From: Leptodontidium sp. MPI-SDFR-AT-0119 | Taxonomy: Eukaryota > Ascomycota > Leotiomycetes > Helotiales > Leptodontidiaceae | Length of the DNA stretch: 64,000 nt | Direction of reading: 5' to 3' | NCBI GenBank assembly: GCA_020726505.1 | Contig: JAHLEZ010000035.1 | Coordinates: forward strand, 1-64,000 | Program-made: the position numbers and the translations under genes | Shown: positions 1 to 13,019 of the stretch, in pieces | How the letters are laid out: each line of letters begins with the position of its first letter | How positions within the stretch are numbered: the stretch's first letter is position 1 | The notes under the pieces: generated by a model | What the model saw: only the letters and a program-made list of their open reading frames with translations | Databases searched by the model: none | Told to the model about the DNA's origin: nothing

Positions 1-2720
1 CTACGCAGGATCCAGAAGTAGCAAAAGTTAATCCAACGGGTTTCGAAAGTCACATCTGCAATCCTCCGAGAGCATGTGCCTGCCTTGAGCGGCTACACAC
101 CACTTGCGATGCTGGGCTGCGTCTGCAGTGCCAACAATGGGCCATCATGACAACCTCTAGTCAACACACACTCGGGTTAACTGCTCAGACTTGAAGTTCG
201 CATTGGACAATTCTATTAAGACCAAAGGTAGATCTCACTTCGATAAGAATGACGACATTCTGATTCCCAGCGTGATCTTATTTCTTTCTAACTATCCACC
301 CGAGTACTACTCCGGAAGAATGACTCTTTGAGCGAATAATCGGTTCTTCCCTCACACACATTGGCGCGGCGATCATGACCTGCAGAGCACCTCACAGCAC
401 AACCGGTCGAGGCTTGTAAGCTCCTGACTTTCCAATCTCGCAGAGATAGACCTCCCTACCAAGTGCCGTCGTTCCTGCTCGCCCAGCCAGCATCTATTCG
501 GTGGTCGAAACATCATTTCCTACGCCAGCATGTTCTCACAACGGTTGAAAAAGACCTCCTGCCTCTCCACCGAATTCTACAGGGACAATGCTCTGATGGC
601 ATTTGGAACCATGCGAAACATGCAAAAATGGAGAATGCGCATCCACATCAAGAACAACATCGGACACATCAGCCCAAGTCCGGGGTATTGCAAGCATGTT
701 TTCCTAGGAGGAGGATGGTTAGTGCTATGAACCACTGTTGTGGATCGTGAAGTTGTGTTTCGAGTAGTGTGGCAAAAGATATCCCAGACTACGCTACGGT
801 ATATCAAGCTGTTCTTAAGAGCGGTTGTGTGTTGGAACTCATATTCCCAAAGACAAGACAAAGGAAGTGCAAGCATCGGCAAAGAAACTTAAGGAGGATC
901 GATGGCAAGGCAAGGCATCTCCAAAGAGCCCGGGATATTGTGCGGGAATCCAGAATCGTCAAGAGTTGGGTAGCCAAGGCTCGTTGCACACATCTTGGGG
1001 TTGGAGGCCGTTGCAAGTCAAAGTACACTCTCGGAAGACATCCGGCTCAGATAGTCTGTGGTCCTCACCTGTCACAACAGTGAGCTCGCTACGGTTAACT
1101 GGACAACGCTAGGGGGGGAACCAATTGTATATGGATCACGAAGAGCGCCCCAGGGCCGCCGCCGGACATCAAAAAAAGAAGGAAAAAAATAGGAAATCTT
1201 GATAATTGGGGAGAGTATCCGGGAACTAGGCAAGTGATATGAAGTGTTTTGAGGGAATTTTGGCTGGTCTCAAGACGTGATGGGTGATCCGACTTCGCAA
1301 CACTCATGGCATGAAGGAAGTCCAGGATGAATCTTTCATGTATTTGTCAAGTGGGTTCTAAATTAAGAGGCTCGTGTTCTCAGGCAATGAATTTTGATGT
1401 ATGAATAGCAATTATGTCTGCGAGAGCCTCTCACTGCTCCGCTGGGGAGTGTAGCTAATAAATAAAATCGGTTTCTTCTCGAGTTTGGGACAGGTTGCCT
1501 CTAGTTTGATAGGTAGGTGGCGGTAATTCACAAATCCGATGGGATTATCCCGCGAGGGCATCCTTGGACGGGTTTGATTAAATAGGATTTATCGAAACGG
1601 GCATGATTGAAGAACAACTTGGAGATATAAGTGTGGAAATGATGTGTCTCTGCAATTCAAATCGTATGTCCGAAGCGAAAAATGTGGAGATGGGAAGATG
1701 TGAAGATGCAGAAAAAACGACTGGGTTGAATGCATTGGGGGAAAATGACGATCATGAAGCCACTGGAAAATGAATGACCCTGACAACTGACAACGTAAAG
1801 CAAGGCAAAGCTGCACAGCCTCAAGAGTTCCGCAACATAGACACGTCAATGGATCGAAGATATCGCACCAAGCTTATACATAGGTACGAAGTGTTTGTTG
1901 TCAAGGGCGCTGTGCCGTGACGTGCCGTGACGTTGTGAGACTCATCCGCCACGCACGTCTGCCAATCGCAGCAAAAGAGACACAAACTTAGGTAGAAACA
2001 AGGACAGTTGCAGGAATAGGTGAAAGCAGAGTAGCCTAAAGAATAGGTCTGCGGAACGCGGGAAGACAAAGAAGTACGGCCTTGAAAAGAAGATGGTTGA
2101 AATGCCGCCACATTCGAGCTTCATTTACTTCGTGGAGCGTGGCCACTTGGATAGCGGGCACTTCCCGTGTGATATTCTCAACCAAGATGTGGCTATGCAC
2201 AACAGTGCTGCAAAAATATGAAAATGCGAAAAGGAAAATGGGATAGGTTCAAAGTGGCTTCGCAGTTTGGCTATGAATAGAGCCGGGCACCAGTGTGAGA
2301 AGTAAAGCTCCACCCCCTTCCAAGACTACTAATGATAGGAGGGCATCCAAGTAAATAAATTGAAAGAAGAGCGGCAAATGAAACGCGAATTGGGGTCTGT
2401 ATCATGTAGGGCAAGTGTGAGTATGCCCGACGAGCGAGAGAGGGAGGGATACAAGAAGGGGGAAAACATGAATTTGTAGGTTGGACGAAAATGTCTTTCG
2501 AAGGGAACGGCTGCAGGGGCAGGGAAATGACACTTCCATTACCATCTTTGGTAGGGAAAGAGCTCCTCTGGTGATGGACCCAGTGCCTTCTCCACTCCGG
2601 TACATGACATGACTCTAGGTATATCCAACGACTCTCTATACTTGATGCCATGCGGCTGACTTTCAGAAGAACGAAGCCTCTGGCTGGGTATCAAATAGAT
2701 CTCCATATTTTTCAACTATG
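1..2720. other. Gene-poor left flank
   Basis: Apart from the short coding relic noted at 431-730, I find no convincing gene here. Open frames on both strands are short and lack recognisable domains or plausible exon chains. A small tandem duplication of the unit cgtgccgtga lies near 1915-1932. The right part is the 3' flank of ytm1. Confidence 0.5.
431..730 (+). pseudogene. Possible relic of a fungal F-box/2EXR-like gene
   Basis: An open frame running in from an AG at about 439-440 to a stop near 730 contains the string EFYRDNALMAF followed by a basic segment. This resembles the 'FY..N.F.F' stretch of many fungal F-box and 2EXR-type proteins. No good start codon or F-box core is present, and the frame is under 100 residues. 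I read it as a gene remnant or single exon. The family link is inference from one short motif. Confidence 0.25.
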
Positions 2721-4256
2721 TTACGAGCTTGCTGGCTTAGTGACACCTCTCCCTCTGTTGATCTGCAGCATCTTATCCTCGCCTCCACTAACAATCCCAA
2801 CATTCTCATCCCACACCACACCAAACACCTTAATTCCATCTCCACCAACAGGTCTCTTGCCACCCTTCTGACTCTCTCGCTCTACGACATAAACAGCTTC
2901 GCCTACTTGTCCACCGCCTTCATCCTTGGTTCCCTGTCTTGAGCTTCGCAGATCCCATACTCGGCATGTCCCATCGTGACTTCCACTCACTAAACCAAAT
3001 CTGCTTTCTGGGTCTTGCGCGAGCGAGACGATCTTGTTCGTATGACCGCGAAGGGTCATGACCTGTGTGGATTGAGATGATATTCTTGGGTCCAGGAGTG
3101 TGATGTGGCGCGCGCTTGTTCCTGCTGCTAACAGCTGGTGGCTGATACCCGGGAGGGCAGTCAGCGAGAGTAATGGGTGGGAGGTTGTTCTCGTGTCGAC
3201 GAGACTGGATGTGGTGAGGTCGAAGGTGCGGATGGTGTGGTCTTGAGATGCAGAGTAGGCAACGGTATGGTCAAGAGGATTGAAAATGACAGTATTTACA
3301 GGTCCATTGTGAGAATTAATCAAAGAGAGAGGGCCACGTTGAGGGGTAGAGGTAGATGTGGTGAGCTTTCGGCGCTTTGCTGTAGGGCCCGAAGATATCA
3401 GTGATGGGTTTGCCTCTGGTGCTAAATTCTTCATGGTTGTCCACAGTCCAATTGTTCCGTCCGTAGATCCAGAAAGTACTTGATTCGAAGGACCCCAAAT
3501 ATCAATTGACTCGATTCCACCTTTGTGACCGTACAGCTCCAATGTAGGTTTCAGTGTAGCAGAGAAGTGATCCTCTGCTTCCGCGTACTTCCATATCCTG
3601 ATCGTGCGATCCAGACCAGCAGAAGCAATCTGCGTGGGTGAGATGAACTTCGCAGACTTGATGCTTGAAGAATGACCTCCTGCACTGGACGAAGCTGACG
3701 TCGCAATTGCTTGCCCAGACTTATTCCATACTCTCAGCAGTCCATCGTATGATCCAGACAGCACGCGCTCCTGCCCCAGAATTACATCATGACCATCCCA
3801 CGATCCAGCCCTTGAAGTCGCGGACAGAACATCCACGCAGCTGACCCAATCATCGTGCTCGAAGCTTGCCTCGTACAACGGCGGGATCAAACTACGGACA
3901 TACTGCAAGTCGACAGTCGTTTCTGAGGAGAGACCATTCGCAGTGAGGTATTCTTCGAGGGTTGTGCGGAGGAAGGTTCCATTGATCAGGAAATCGAAGG
4001 GAATTGGCGCATCGGTATTCAGCATAGACTCCGAATTGAGGATCTGAGAGAGACCGTATCTGCGAACATCTTCGTATAATTATCAGCAATAGTATATACT
4101 CTTGGAGCTGGGACTCTGCTTACTGGTAGGCACAAGCAGTTGCCTCTTCCCCTCCTCCAATTCAATCGTAGGATCTTCGGAACTGGTTATAAAATGAACT
4201 TGGACCTGGCCATGCCTGGTAGAATCCGCGATTCTGTCTTCCATAATTGTATCCAT
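2721..4256 (-). CDS. ytm1: Ribosome biogenesis protein Ytm1 (WDR12 family)
   Basis: WD40 protein of 493 residues. Ytm1 is known as a PeBoW-complex (Nop7-Erb1-Ytm1) subunit needed for 60S pre-ribosome maturation in the nucleolus; Rea1 removes it through its N-terminal NLE (MIDAS-binding) domain. Two exons: 4256-4124 and 4069-2721, with a 54-nt intron. The splice joins LLVPT to [11 protein letters not shown], the NLE signature. WD repeats run from about residue 110 ([10 protein letters not shown]) to the end, with [33 protein letters not shown] and [11 protein letters not shown] visible. The C-terminus [15 protein letters not shown] is typical of the family. The ATG at 4256 was chosen; an in-frame ATG at 4244 would shorten the protein by four residues. 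No frameshift or missing repeat was noticed. Confidence 0.93.
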
Positions 4257-4949
4257 TGCGAGGTTGTTGTTCTGATTGTCTGGGACAAGTAGTAAGTCGT
4301 TGGTGATCGAGCCTGCAAGAGAAAGAAAAAAGTTTACGGATGGCCGTTGGAACAGACTGCGCAGAAAATCAGCCTCGTCACGTGGATGACAATAAAATTT
4401 CAAGCTCCCGACTTGTGAGACTTCATTTTTCTTTCTCTCTGCATCTATTATACATTGAATGGGAATTTGAGCCCAACAAGCGTTGGTACTCGTATCAGTT
4501 ACTTACTGCTTCCTAGGACGGATATAAAGCTGATGAACTCCGTCGGCTTGAGCCCAGCTCGCTTCCTTCTGTCTCGGACGAGCTGTCATTGTTTTTTCTG
4601 CATCATTCTAAGTATTGCAGCCCTCGATTCATCTCAGCGTTCTCTAATGTCGAATCTCCTTCTTAGTACTTTATCTAAGTGTTCAAGCGCCGTGGAAGAT
4701 CGATATTCCAATATCCTCGGATAATATCACGTGGCGATTTACTGTCTTGTCTCCATCCAAGGCACTTGGGTCATCAGCCATGGCAAGGTTTGATTTGTTT
4801 AGCAAATTCCATTCTAGATAGATATATACGTCTATTTGAGCATTTCTTCTTTACGCCGGCTCCTCTTCCCCATCAGACAGGCATCCATTCTTCCCATATT
4901 TACTTCAGCCAGTCCAAACTGGCGGCCCAGGAGGAGTGTAGGTCTTTGG
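4257..4949. other. Intergenic region between ytm1 and the LPMO gene
   Basis: Contains the 5' flank of ytm1 and the 3' flank of the LPMO gene. A polypyrimidine and T-rich stretch lies around 4425-4450. No gene seen. Confidence 0.5.
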
Positions 4950-5713
4950 CTACATCGGCTGTCAGTTTCTTTCGTTGACCACAGATTTTAGAGCACTGCT
5001 TACAATTGGGTAATAAATATTGATCATAATCCCCGGGTCCGTCGGTTTATACGCCCCCGGAAACGCAACCAGTGGCCCAGGAGTTCCAGCTCCTCCTCCA
5101 GTAACATTGATCTGCGCACACGAGATATAGAACTGAGCGCCTCCAGAGCTGCCAGCTGAATGCAATGCAATATGCTCTGCTCGCACCAAGTATTCGCCGC
5201 TAGGTAGAGACTTGGGGAGGGTAAATGATGCTGAAGTTTTGCCTGTTATCAAGCGTCAGTTTGCCATTCAGTCTGTTCCATCCCATTTGTGCTATGAGTA
5301 GGGTTCATACCTTGTGTGGGCCAAGTCATACTCGTCCCAATTATCGGCATATCATTAAACACCTTAAACCATACACTTCCACTCCCATCCCACGAATCAG
5401 CAGTCATCCCAGCCGGAACCTTCGCCATGTAAAACTGCATCAGTCCCGGATGAGAAATGCTAGCTTTGGCAGAGAAACCCAGCGTCGATCCTGCAGCAAC
5501 GGACAACGTCTTCGCGGATTTCGTTGAGGCGTCGACGTTGCATCGTATGCTGAGAGAGGAAACGTCCGCTACAGGTCCGTTTGAGTAATATCCTGTCCAC
5601 TGACGTACATTCGCCCACTCTCCTGTCGATGCCCCGTTGGCGATGAGTGATGGGAAGACATAATGCGCGTTCGCCACTGCAGCCAGAGTTGCGATGGCAG
5701 TAAAGAGCTTCAT
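4950..5713 (-). CDS. Secreted AA9 lytic polysaccharide monooxygenase
   Basis: Predicted 216-residue copper monooxygenase of family AA9 (formerly GH61), which oxidatively cleaves cellulose or related glucans outside the cell. Exons: 5713-5311, 5242-5004 and 4958-4950. The signal peptide is residues 1-16 ([16 protein letters not shown]). Cleavage leaves His17 as the N-terminal histidine of the copper brace. The second brace residue is His88 in [11 protein letters not shown]. His162, Gln171 and Tyr173 ([11 protein letters not shown]) match the conserved second sphere and axial tyrosine. The protein stops just after NIYYPIPM, so it has no linker or CBM1 module. The last exon is only nine nucleotides (Pro, Met, stop); it rests on a good donor and acceptor plus the expected proline after YYPI. 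Family assignment is firm, substrate is not. Confidence 0.92.
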
Positions 5714-7584
5714 CTTGAATACTGACTCCCAAAGTTCTCAAACCCGCTCAGAAAAATAGGACTCAGAGAAAAAGCTCCAACGTGAAATCGGTACGGACAT
5801 CAATGACATCTTATACCTCTCCCCCAAGCTTCTTTCCAGGACGCCATCACCTCTCAATTCAACATCCGTCCCTTTAGGCACATCTACACTTATCCCCAAA
5901 TTAAACTTGGTCATTCAAGATTCATTTAGCGAACTTTCGTGTATATCCTCAACTGTACCCCGCATTATTTGGACTACCGAGCTCGTTAAACTGCCGCGTG
6001 GCTGCTTAGTGGCTGCATGTTTATTAAATGCAATATAGACGGCTAGACAGATGATCTCGCTCCGTGGCTTCTAGAGACGAGATCTGGGACTTGGCTGAAG
6101 GTTCTGCGATTGGGGTATATAGAGTGGCAGGTGTTCTTGTAGATGGAGTGCTAGGTAAATGGGAATGAAAAGGAGGGTTTTAAGCGAGCGGCTAAGGACC
6201 ACGACAAGGCGTTCAGAGAAGCAGATATGGAGAGTCAAAACATCATTCCAGAACCGGGTAAATTGGCGTTGGCAACTACGACAGCTTGCTCTTTGACTTT
6301 CAATTCTTGTTGCTTAGATCAAAAGTATCATCTTACTAACCCAACAGATTCATGGCATCTAGCTTCGCAGAGAACCGCCTCAAATATCCACTGGGGAGGA
6401 AACGACTCTTGCAAGGTATTGGGTAGTTTCAATTTCTCTCTCTTCCTGGGTTTGGCTTCTCACTTAGATACTAGCTTATCTCATGCGCTCTTCACATTTT
6501 GGGTTTCTTGGATCACACCACAACGACAACTACTAACTTCATACATGATGGCTTGAAGCAAGCTGTGGGTGATGATAACTATGCGAACTGGGGTTAGATG
6601 GATTGGGCATATTTTTTTATTTGGTTTCATGATGGGATAATGTCTGCGGTATCACATCTTGCGAGACTGGGAGACGGAAGGAACTTCGCTGCTCACTGCT
6701 GTAAAGGATTTGAGAGCTCGATTTGCGACAGGGAGAAGTGTACTTGATCACAAGACAGAACCTTCGGCTTCTTTGTCGGCCTCTAGTAAACATAAGTTGT
6801 CAGCCAAGAGCAAGACACTCAAGGCCATGGGTTCATATTGGTGGTTTTCACATAAGGAGCCTGTGTTGTGAGAAAAATTAGACTACTGAAGAATCTCTCT
6901 GGTAGAATGAATAATCTCGCAAGGAAACCAAAATTTGGTGCAGTCGTGAGGAAGAGAGATTGGAACCGGGACAATTCATAAAGCGGCAGATAATATCGCT
7001 TTACCCTGCACGGCCAACCGAAAGATAGTCAATCTCGGAGCAAATGGATACGGGAGGAGAGACAACAAAATTCTTCGTGGAGCAAGTTTATTGAAAACAT
7101 CAGTCTGAAGTTGAAAGTGCACAAAGCCAAGATGTTGGATGCATAGATATGGAGCAACCACGAAATATAGAGCGCAAGGTGGGGGACCCCTCAAGCTGTC
7201 GGAGTTGGAACTCCATTTGAATCCCTGGAGGTGCAACGGATAGTCGAAGAGTGGGCGGTAGTATCTCGCCAAGTCAAGCCGCCAAGTACTAGAAAGTCAA
7301 CTTAAATGGGGCAACATAACGAACCCCGAGTATGAACAAACAATTTTCGGCGGTGTGAAAGGGATTAGAAGCATTTCTGAACAAATGAATGTCTTGGTAT
7401 AGTCTTGGTAGCAATGATAGCCGTCGCTGTATGTTATGAGCCATTTTCAACACACTTGGCAAGGTGGCCTTAGTCCGAAAGATTCATGCTCCTCAGTAGG
7501 ATATATAAAACAATCATAGGCCCAGATGCAATGAACTCTTCTGTCAGCCTTTAATATATCGTTCAAGCCCAAGATAAAGCCACC
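5714..7584. other. Long intergenic region upstream of the LPMO and oxidase genes
   Basis: Holds the divergent 5' flanks of the LPMO gene (-) and the L-amino acid oxidase gene (+). Short open stretches at 6227-6556 and 6659-6871 (+) could be exons of an unrecognised gene, but I could not build a consistent multi-exon model or see a domain. I leave it unassigned. Confidence 0.4.
7502..7508 (+). promoter_or_regulatory. TATA-like element upstream of L-amino acid oxidase
   Basis: TATATAA lies 77 bases upstream of the ATG at 7585, a usual spacing for a fungal core promoter. Confidence 0.4.
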
Positions 7585-9970
7585 ATGTATCTTGCGCATC
7601 TCCAAGCCTTGTTTGTTTTGGCATTGGCCGCATTCCAACAGGTGGCCAGCGATCCTATCCTTCGATTCTCTGTGACGTTCAAAGGCCCATACTCGGTTGA
7701 GGAAGGCGGGGTTCAAAACATCAATGTATCTTTTGAGCATAACGTTCATGGTGAGCTCACAATAGCATACGGATCATGCGGCGCATCGACACTTGATGAA
7801 GTCCACCACCGCGTTGGCAGCACTCACATCGGCGAACACCCTCTTGCTGCGCGCCACGCCGACTGGGAGGATCAGAGACCAACCAAGTTCGTCTGGGTTG
7901 TCCCAAAGAACGTTGTCGAGGGTTGTCTTCACGCATATTTGGATAGCAAGCCAGTCGGTACATCCGAACCGTTTTCTGTGACGAAACGCGTGATCAAGCG
8001 GTCTACAACTTTCGCTGATGTTGCGGATCCTATGGGACCGTGGTTTGATGGGGTGGAGTACTTGAAGCAAAAGGAGCCTGACGATGTCTTTGTGTCATCT
8101 GTCAAATCCAAGAAGTTCGGTATCCTCGGGGCTGGGATTTCGGGTCTGCACACTGCTGTAAGTACCTGGTAGACTTTAGAATCTTTTCCAAGAAAATTGC
8201 TAATGCGTTTGCAGTTGATCCTGGACTCAGTGGGAATTCACAACTGGAAAATCCTCGAATCGGACAGCAGACTTGGCGGCCGCATTTATACTACTTACCT
8301 GAACAACACCTCTCCTGATGAGTATCAATACCACGAGCTTGGTCCAATGAGATTCCCAATGACTATCAAAGACCCAGACACCAACGAAACGTTCCCGATC
8401 ATGGACCAACAGCTAGTCTTACAACTCGCCAATGTCCTGAATGACTTGAATGGAAATGATTCCTCTCTGGCTGTCAAGTTCATTCCATGGATCCAATCTA
8501 GCGACAACACACCCGTAGCAACATCCAAAAGACGACCCGACGGCACTATTCCAGGTAAGGCGGAAGTTGCTGCAAATTCTTCTTTGGCAGACGTTGTCAC
8601 GTGGTCCAATGCAACTGCAGCTGAGGAAGCCATTGACTCTTTAGCTGCCGTAAAAGCTCTGGACAAGGAGAGGATCAAGTTCTATGCAGGAAATGTTTTC
8701 AGAGCTCATAAGCAAGCTGTGGAGGAAGGCCTACTTGACTTTTCGGAAGTTGAGTACCTTCGCCGTAAGTTGTCCCAAGCTCGATTTCTTTCTACTTTCA
8801 AAAGGCGGGGGGTTACTTACACTTCCCTAGATGTGATTGGCACTGATCTCAACACCACCGATGAAGTCACCACAACAGCCGTTGCATGGCCGATGTGGGA
8901 ATTCGAAACGGCCTATTTCATGGCAAACCAGTGGGCAACTATTGACAAAGGAATGAGTCGCTTACCAGAAGCATTCAGACCATTGATCAAGGGTCGCATA
9001 ATGTTTAACACGAAAGTAAATGTCGTGAAGTACAATGAGGACACCAATTCTCTCACAGTAACATATCGCCCTACTGGAGGCGATCCAAGCGAAGCTACTC
9101 GGTCCGAGGAATTCGACCATATTTTCAACAGTGTTCCATTTAATCTCTTGAGATTCTGGGAGCTTCCACCACACTCATCTCTTATGCGTCGTGCAATTGA
9201 CCGACTTGTCTTTGATGGCGCAGTCAAAGTTGCCATCCAGTACAAGGAGCGTTTCTGGGAGCATCTCGAACATCCCATCATTGGAGGTTGTGGAAGAGTG
9301 AACATTCCCGGAATTGGGCAAATTTGTTATCCGTCATATGGCATCAACAATACCGGTCGTAAGTTTGTTTTCTGAGCTCCGTTCGGTTCCGATTCTTGAT
9401 TCGTTGGCAAGAGAGGTGCTTATATTGTCTATGCAGCTGGTGTGATGCTTGCAGCCTACATTTCATCCTCGGATGCTCGGGTTGCTTGCGCAATGCCTGA
9501 AGCTGAGCACATTGCATATATTCAACGAGCAATGGTGGAGCTCCATGGCCCAATTGCAGATGAGATGTGGACAGGAAATTATGATCGTCACTGCTGGGAT
9601 AACGACGAGCACCACGCCGGGTCTTGGGCTGTTCCAATCGTCCCCCAGCAGCAGTTGTACCTTCCCGCTTACTGGCAGACCGAATTCAACACTGTCTTCA
9701 TCGGCGAACATACGGCATACACACATTCATGGATCTTCAGTGCACTCGAGAGTTCAACGAGAGGCTCTGTACAGATGTTACTCGATCTTGGGTTGGTTGA
9801 TGAGGCAAAGCAGGTAACACGAACCTGTAAGTTGTTCCAGCAGAAGTTATCTTCTTAATTTGGATTGTTCAGGGGGTTTTTTACTCCAATACCGCCCCCG
9901 AGACGAGTGTAAACGAGTAAATGCTAATTCCCCGATCATCACAGGGATGGCAAGATGGATCAACTTGTGA
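7585..9970 (+). CDS. Secreted FAD-dependent L-amino acid oxidase
   Basis: Flavin amine oxidase of 688 residues that would convert L-amino acids to 2-oxo acids, ammonia and hydrogen peroxide outside the cell. Exons: 7585-8157, 8215-8764, 8831-9358, 9437-9826 and 9945-9970. A signal peptide covers about residues 1-22. The FAD dinucleotide-binding motif GAGISG is at 182-187, followed by ESDSRLGGRIYTTY and ELGPMRFPM, both characteristic of LAAOs. The C-terminal flavin-contact region reads GEHTAYTHSWIFSALESS and GSVQMLLDLGLVDEAK. Without the final intron the frame ends prematurely. Splicing to a 26-nt last exon gives TWMARWINL, the usual fungal LAAO terminus. The start has a good context (gccaccATG). 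Phases agree across all four introns. Substrate range cannot be read from sequence; peroxide-based defence or nitrogen scavenging are the known roles. Confidence 0.92.
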
Positions 9971-10265
9971 TCATATAAGATTTCAGTGAGTCCTGAGGTT
10001 ATTAATTGGTTAAACTGTTAAGTTTCAAGGGAAGTCGAGGACATAGAGGATTCAAATCTTATTCTATGAAGGATAGCGATGGGTGTTTTGAAGCCTCTGT
10101 ACGGTTTGATCTACTCTCGGAAGTACTATTTTTTGTTCTCTAGCGTTGGAGCTAAATGGTGGGGACTTGAGAGTATGTGAAATGGAAGGAGGTATTCAGC
10201 GACACCATGGATGTCTCTTGCATATACATAATATTTCCTCCAAAAGAAATAAAACAATACAATGA

Positions 10266-12204
10266 CTATGATATGCGTAAAGATGCAAATCCGCCTCTGA
10301 CCTTATCAGCATAATCTTCCATCTCTCTTGTAGTCGACTCCAGCGTAAATTTTTCCCTGATCCCTCCTCCCAATGGAAGAAATAGGACAGGTAGTATACT
10401 GCCCTTCCACAGCCTCGCGCCACTGACAGTATTTTCTCTCGCAGAAAATAACAGGAAAACTACAGACATAACAACCACAACTGTTGGAAGGATCATATAC
10501 AGCCACCGTACGTGAAAGAACCCCACGGTCGTCCAAGCTTCCCCGACGTACTGTTCAACGTGCCAAGGATTGATTTCTTCACCGTCGTCGCGCTGAAGGG
10601 CTGGGCTGAGACGAATCTCATTTGTCATACTATCTGCCAAATTCGACATCAAGGTAGCCACATTGTCAAAACGGCCACTTGTGGACATTAGAGCACGAAT
10701 ACCATCCGATGAGCTGTTATCGTAAGAATTTCCAGAGAATGTGGAATTTAAGAGACCGGAAACGACATTCACTGAGATAACCGAGATGCTGTATCTTACC
10801 CCGGGAAGGGTGTTGAAAATTGGGTCATCGGGCCTGGTCAAAGTGTAATCTCTTAGCGGTGGTGTTGCTGCAGCTCGAGAATTCACTTCGATGGCTGTCG
10901 GAACGATCGGGAAGCCGTTCCGGTTAATTGATGTCGGAGATTCATGATATGTGTAGTTTGTGTATTTCGTGTAGTTGCTGTGGGTTCGAATGACATTCTG
11001 TGATGGTAGTCCCTGTATACTGGTGACGTTCAGAGCTTGGATACAAGGCCATAGAGCACATTCCAAAGCTTCAATAGGTTGGCTTTCATTTCTCGTGATG
11101 ATCATATCGAAAATCGAGAGATATGGGACATTGGACTCTTTGAAATGAATGGAACCGGCCGTCCCCTGGGGCACAATCACAATACCTGTACGATTGAGGG
11201 CAAAGATACCATTTGGCAGGTTTGGGTTTCCATTTAACTGGTCCTTTGGTTGGAGGAGGATAGAAGAAAGCTCTACACATTCACTACACACACCCAAAGA
11301 TGGTATAACCGGCCACTGGCAGTTGCCAGTAGGGCATTTTAAGTTGATTGGAATAATCGGAGACGTCATGAGTCCATTAATGATGGACGCTCGCATGCTA
11401 AGGGTAACATATTTTGTTAAGTTCGCATCCCCATTGGATGGTTCCAAAGTGGTCGAGCTAAATGAGTTGTATCTTTCGGTTCGCTGAACGTCACTCTCGA
11501 CGGTCAAGTTATTGTGCGAAACAGATTGCCGAAATTGGATCTCAAGAACCTGTTGTGTGAAGGGATCCATGGCCAGGGAAATGATAGTCACCAAAGCTCC
11601 AAGCGATGCAAGACGCCTACTTATTGAGGTTATTGTCTCAAACGGGTACTGTGACAGTCCAGGAGTTGACGAACCTGCATTTTGTCATCCAAAGGAGACT
11701 TATACTGCCAAGAGGTCCTCGAGATGCATCATCAAAGACTTGTAAATCTGCCAGCCTGGTACCATCGGGATAGCCAACACGGTTGCCGAGACCAAACCAG
11801 ACCCATTTCTCTTGCCCGATTGCGGCCGAGCTTACAAACAGGCTCGAGCTTTTTGCTGTTGTGGAAAGTACTGATATGACTGTATTCGGTGTGAATTTGA
11901 AGGTCCATGAAGTCTGGCGCTTCCGGTTGATGCGCCAAAGAACCAGGAACAAGGCGATTAGCATCCCCAGAGAGAGAACTGCTGCAAGAGTCTCCCATGT
12001 CCAGGAGTCCAAGCCGAGAAGATAAGGTTTGATTCTTCCTCGAGCCGGTTTTTCACCTTCTGCTCTATCTTGGCGTTGGGATGTTTCTGGTAGCCTGGTA
12101 ACTGGCGGAGTTCCAACAGGCTTGCGCTTTATGGCCCTGGGCGTTGACTCCTCGTCTCCCAAGAGGCGATGACTTGGCCCCGGCAGGCTAATGCTGTGTT
12201 CCAT
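10266..12204 (-). CDS. DUF3176 family membrane protein
   Basis: A 627-residue fungal protein of the DUF3176 family, function unknown. Exons: 12204-11675 and 11619-10266, with a 55-nt intron. The splice restores SRRLASLGALVTIISLAMD immediately before PFTQQ, the family hallmark; ASRGPLGSISLL lies just upstream. A first hydrophobic segment (WETLAAVLSLGMLIALFLVLW) follows a charged 65-residue N-terminus. A second is at the SLGALVTIISLAM segment. A third near the C-terminus (YMILPTVVVVMSVVFLLF) precedes a cytosolic-looking tail. The loop between has many N-glycosylation sites and paired Cys, suggesting an extracellular face. The ATG at 12204 was preferred because upstream in-frame triplets are not ATG. 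No neighbour suggests a pathway. Confidence 0.85.
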
Positions 12205-13019
12205 TTTGGTGTGCAATAAGAGGATATTGTAGTTCACACAGCCACTCTTCTTTTTTCTTTTTCACAGTGGTTTTTAAAACGAGATGCAAGAGTAAGGCTG
12301 TGGGGGGATTAGGAAGCACAACGTGCAGAAGCGTGGCGCTGAAAACAAGAAGCGAGGCCACCGACAAGCCATCCCCTCTGGGGCTAAGAAAATCCGTACG
12401 ACATCACTTGAAGAAGGATTTCCGACCACTAATAAACGGTGGTCAGTCAAGACACTGCAGGAAGTATTTTTGAAATACCAATGAGTAGATTGACGTAGCT
12501 GCTCCAGACCTGTGGCCATTATGACGTTTGATTATACAGCTAAGCAGTCCGCTCTCAACTCCCAGTGCCATTCCCGACATCAACGCCTCTTAACTCCTCT
12601 CAATTAGACCGAAAAAAGCATAGCCATTCATGCTGAGCAAATATCATCATATATAATCTTCATCCAAGACCTATCGAGACCTAATGAAAGAGGTTCGAGT
12701 TTTTGCAGAATTCGAATTCCTACTCTGAGCTGCACCCCCATGTTTGTTCGCGATTTTAAAGATTTACACAAAGACGTTCTCTACTATTAAGTTGAACAGT
12801 GTACCTCTGCAATCTTAATGTTAGAAGCGTACTCTTCGCTCCACCTTTTTTCGTTCTTCGGTATTTTCATGGGATAACCGCGCTGGTGCAATTTTCTTGT
12901 TGCGCATGAAGAAGAAATCGGCTTTTTATTGGATTCATCTCCTAGAATTCTTTCCTCCGAGTAACAAATATATCTACAGATCCAATTTTTACAGCCCTTA
13001 ACTTCCAACAGATGAACAC
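12205..13019. other. Intergenic region
   Basis: Upstream flank of the DUF3176 gene and 3' flank of the polygalacturonase gene. T-rich and pyrimidine-rich tracts are present near 12245-12270. No gene seen. Confidence 0.5.

Noticed and set aside
6227..6871. Possible multi-exon gene between the LPMO and oxidase genes
   Set aside because: Two candidate exons exist, but splice choices are arbitrary, no domain is visible and the frames do not chain convincingly.
8913..9305. Minus-strand frame of 130 codons inside the L-amino acid oxidase
   Set aside because: It lies wholly within exon 3 of the oxidase and shows no domain.
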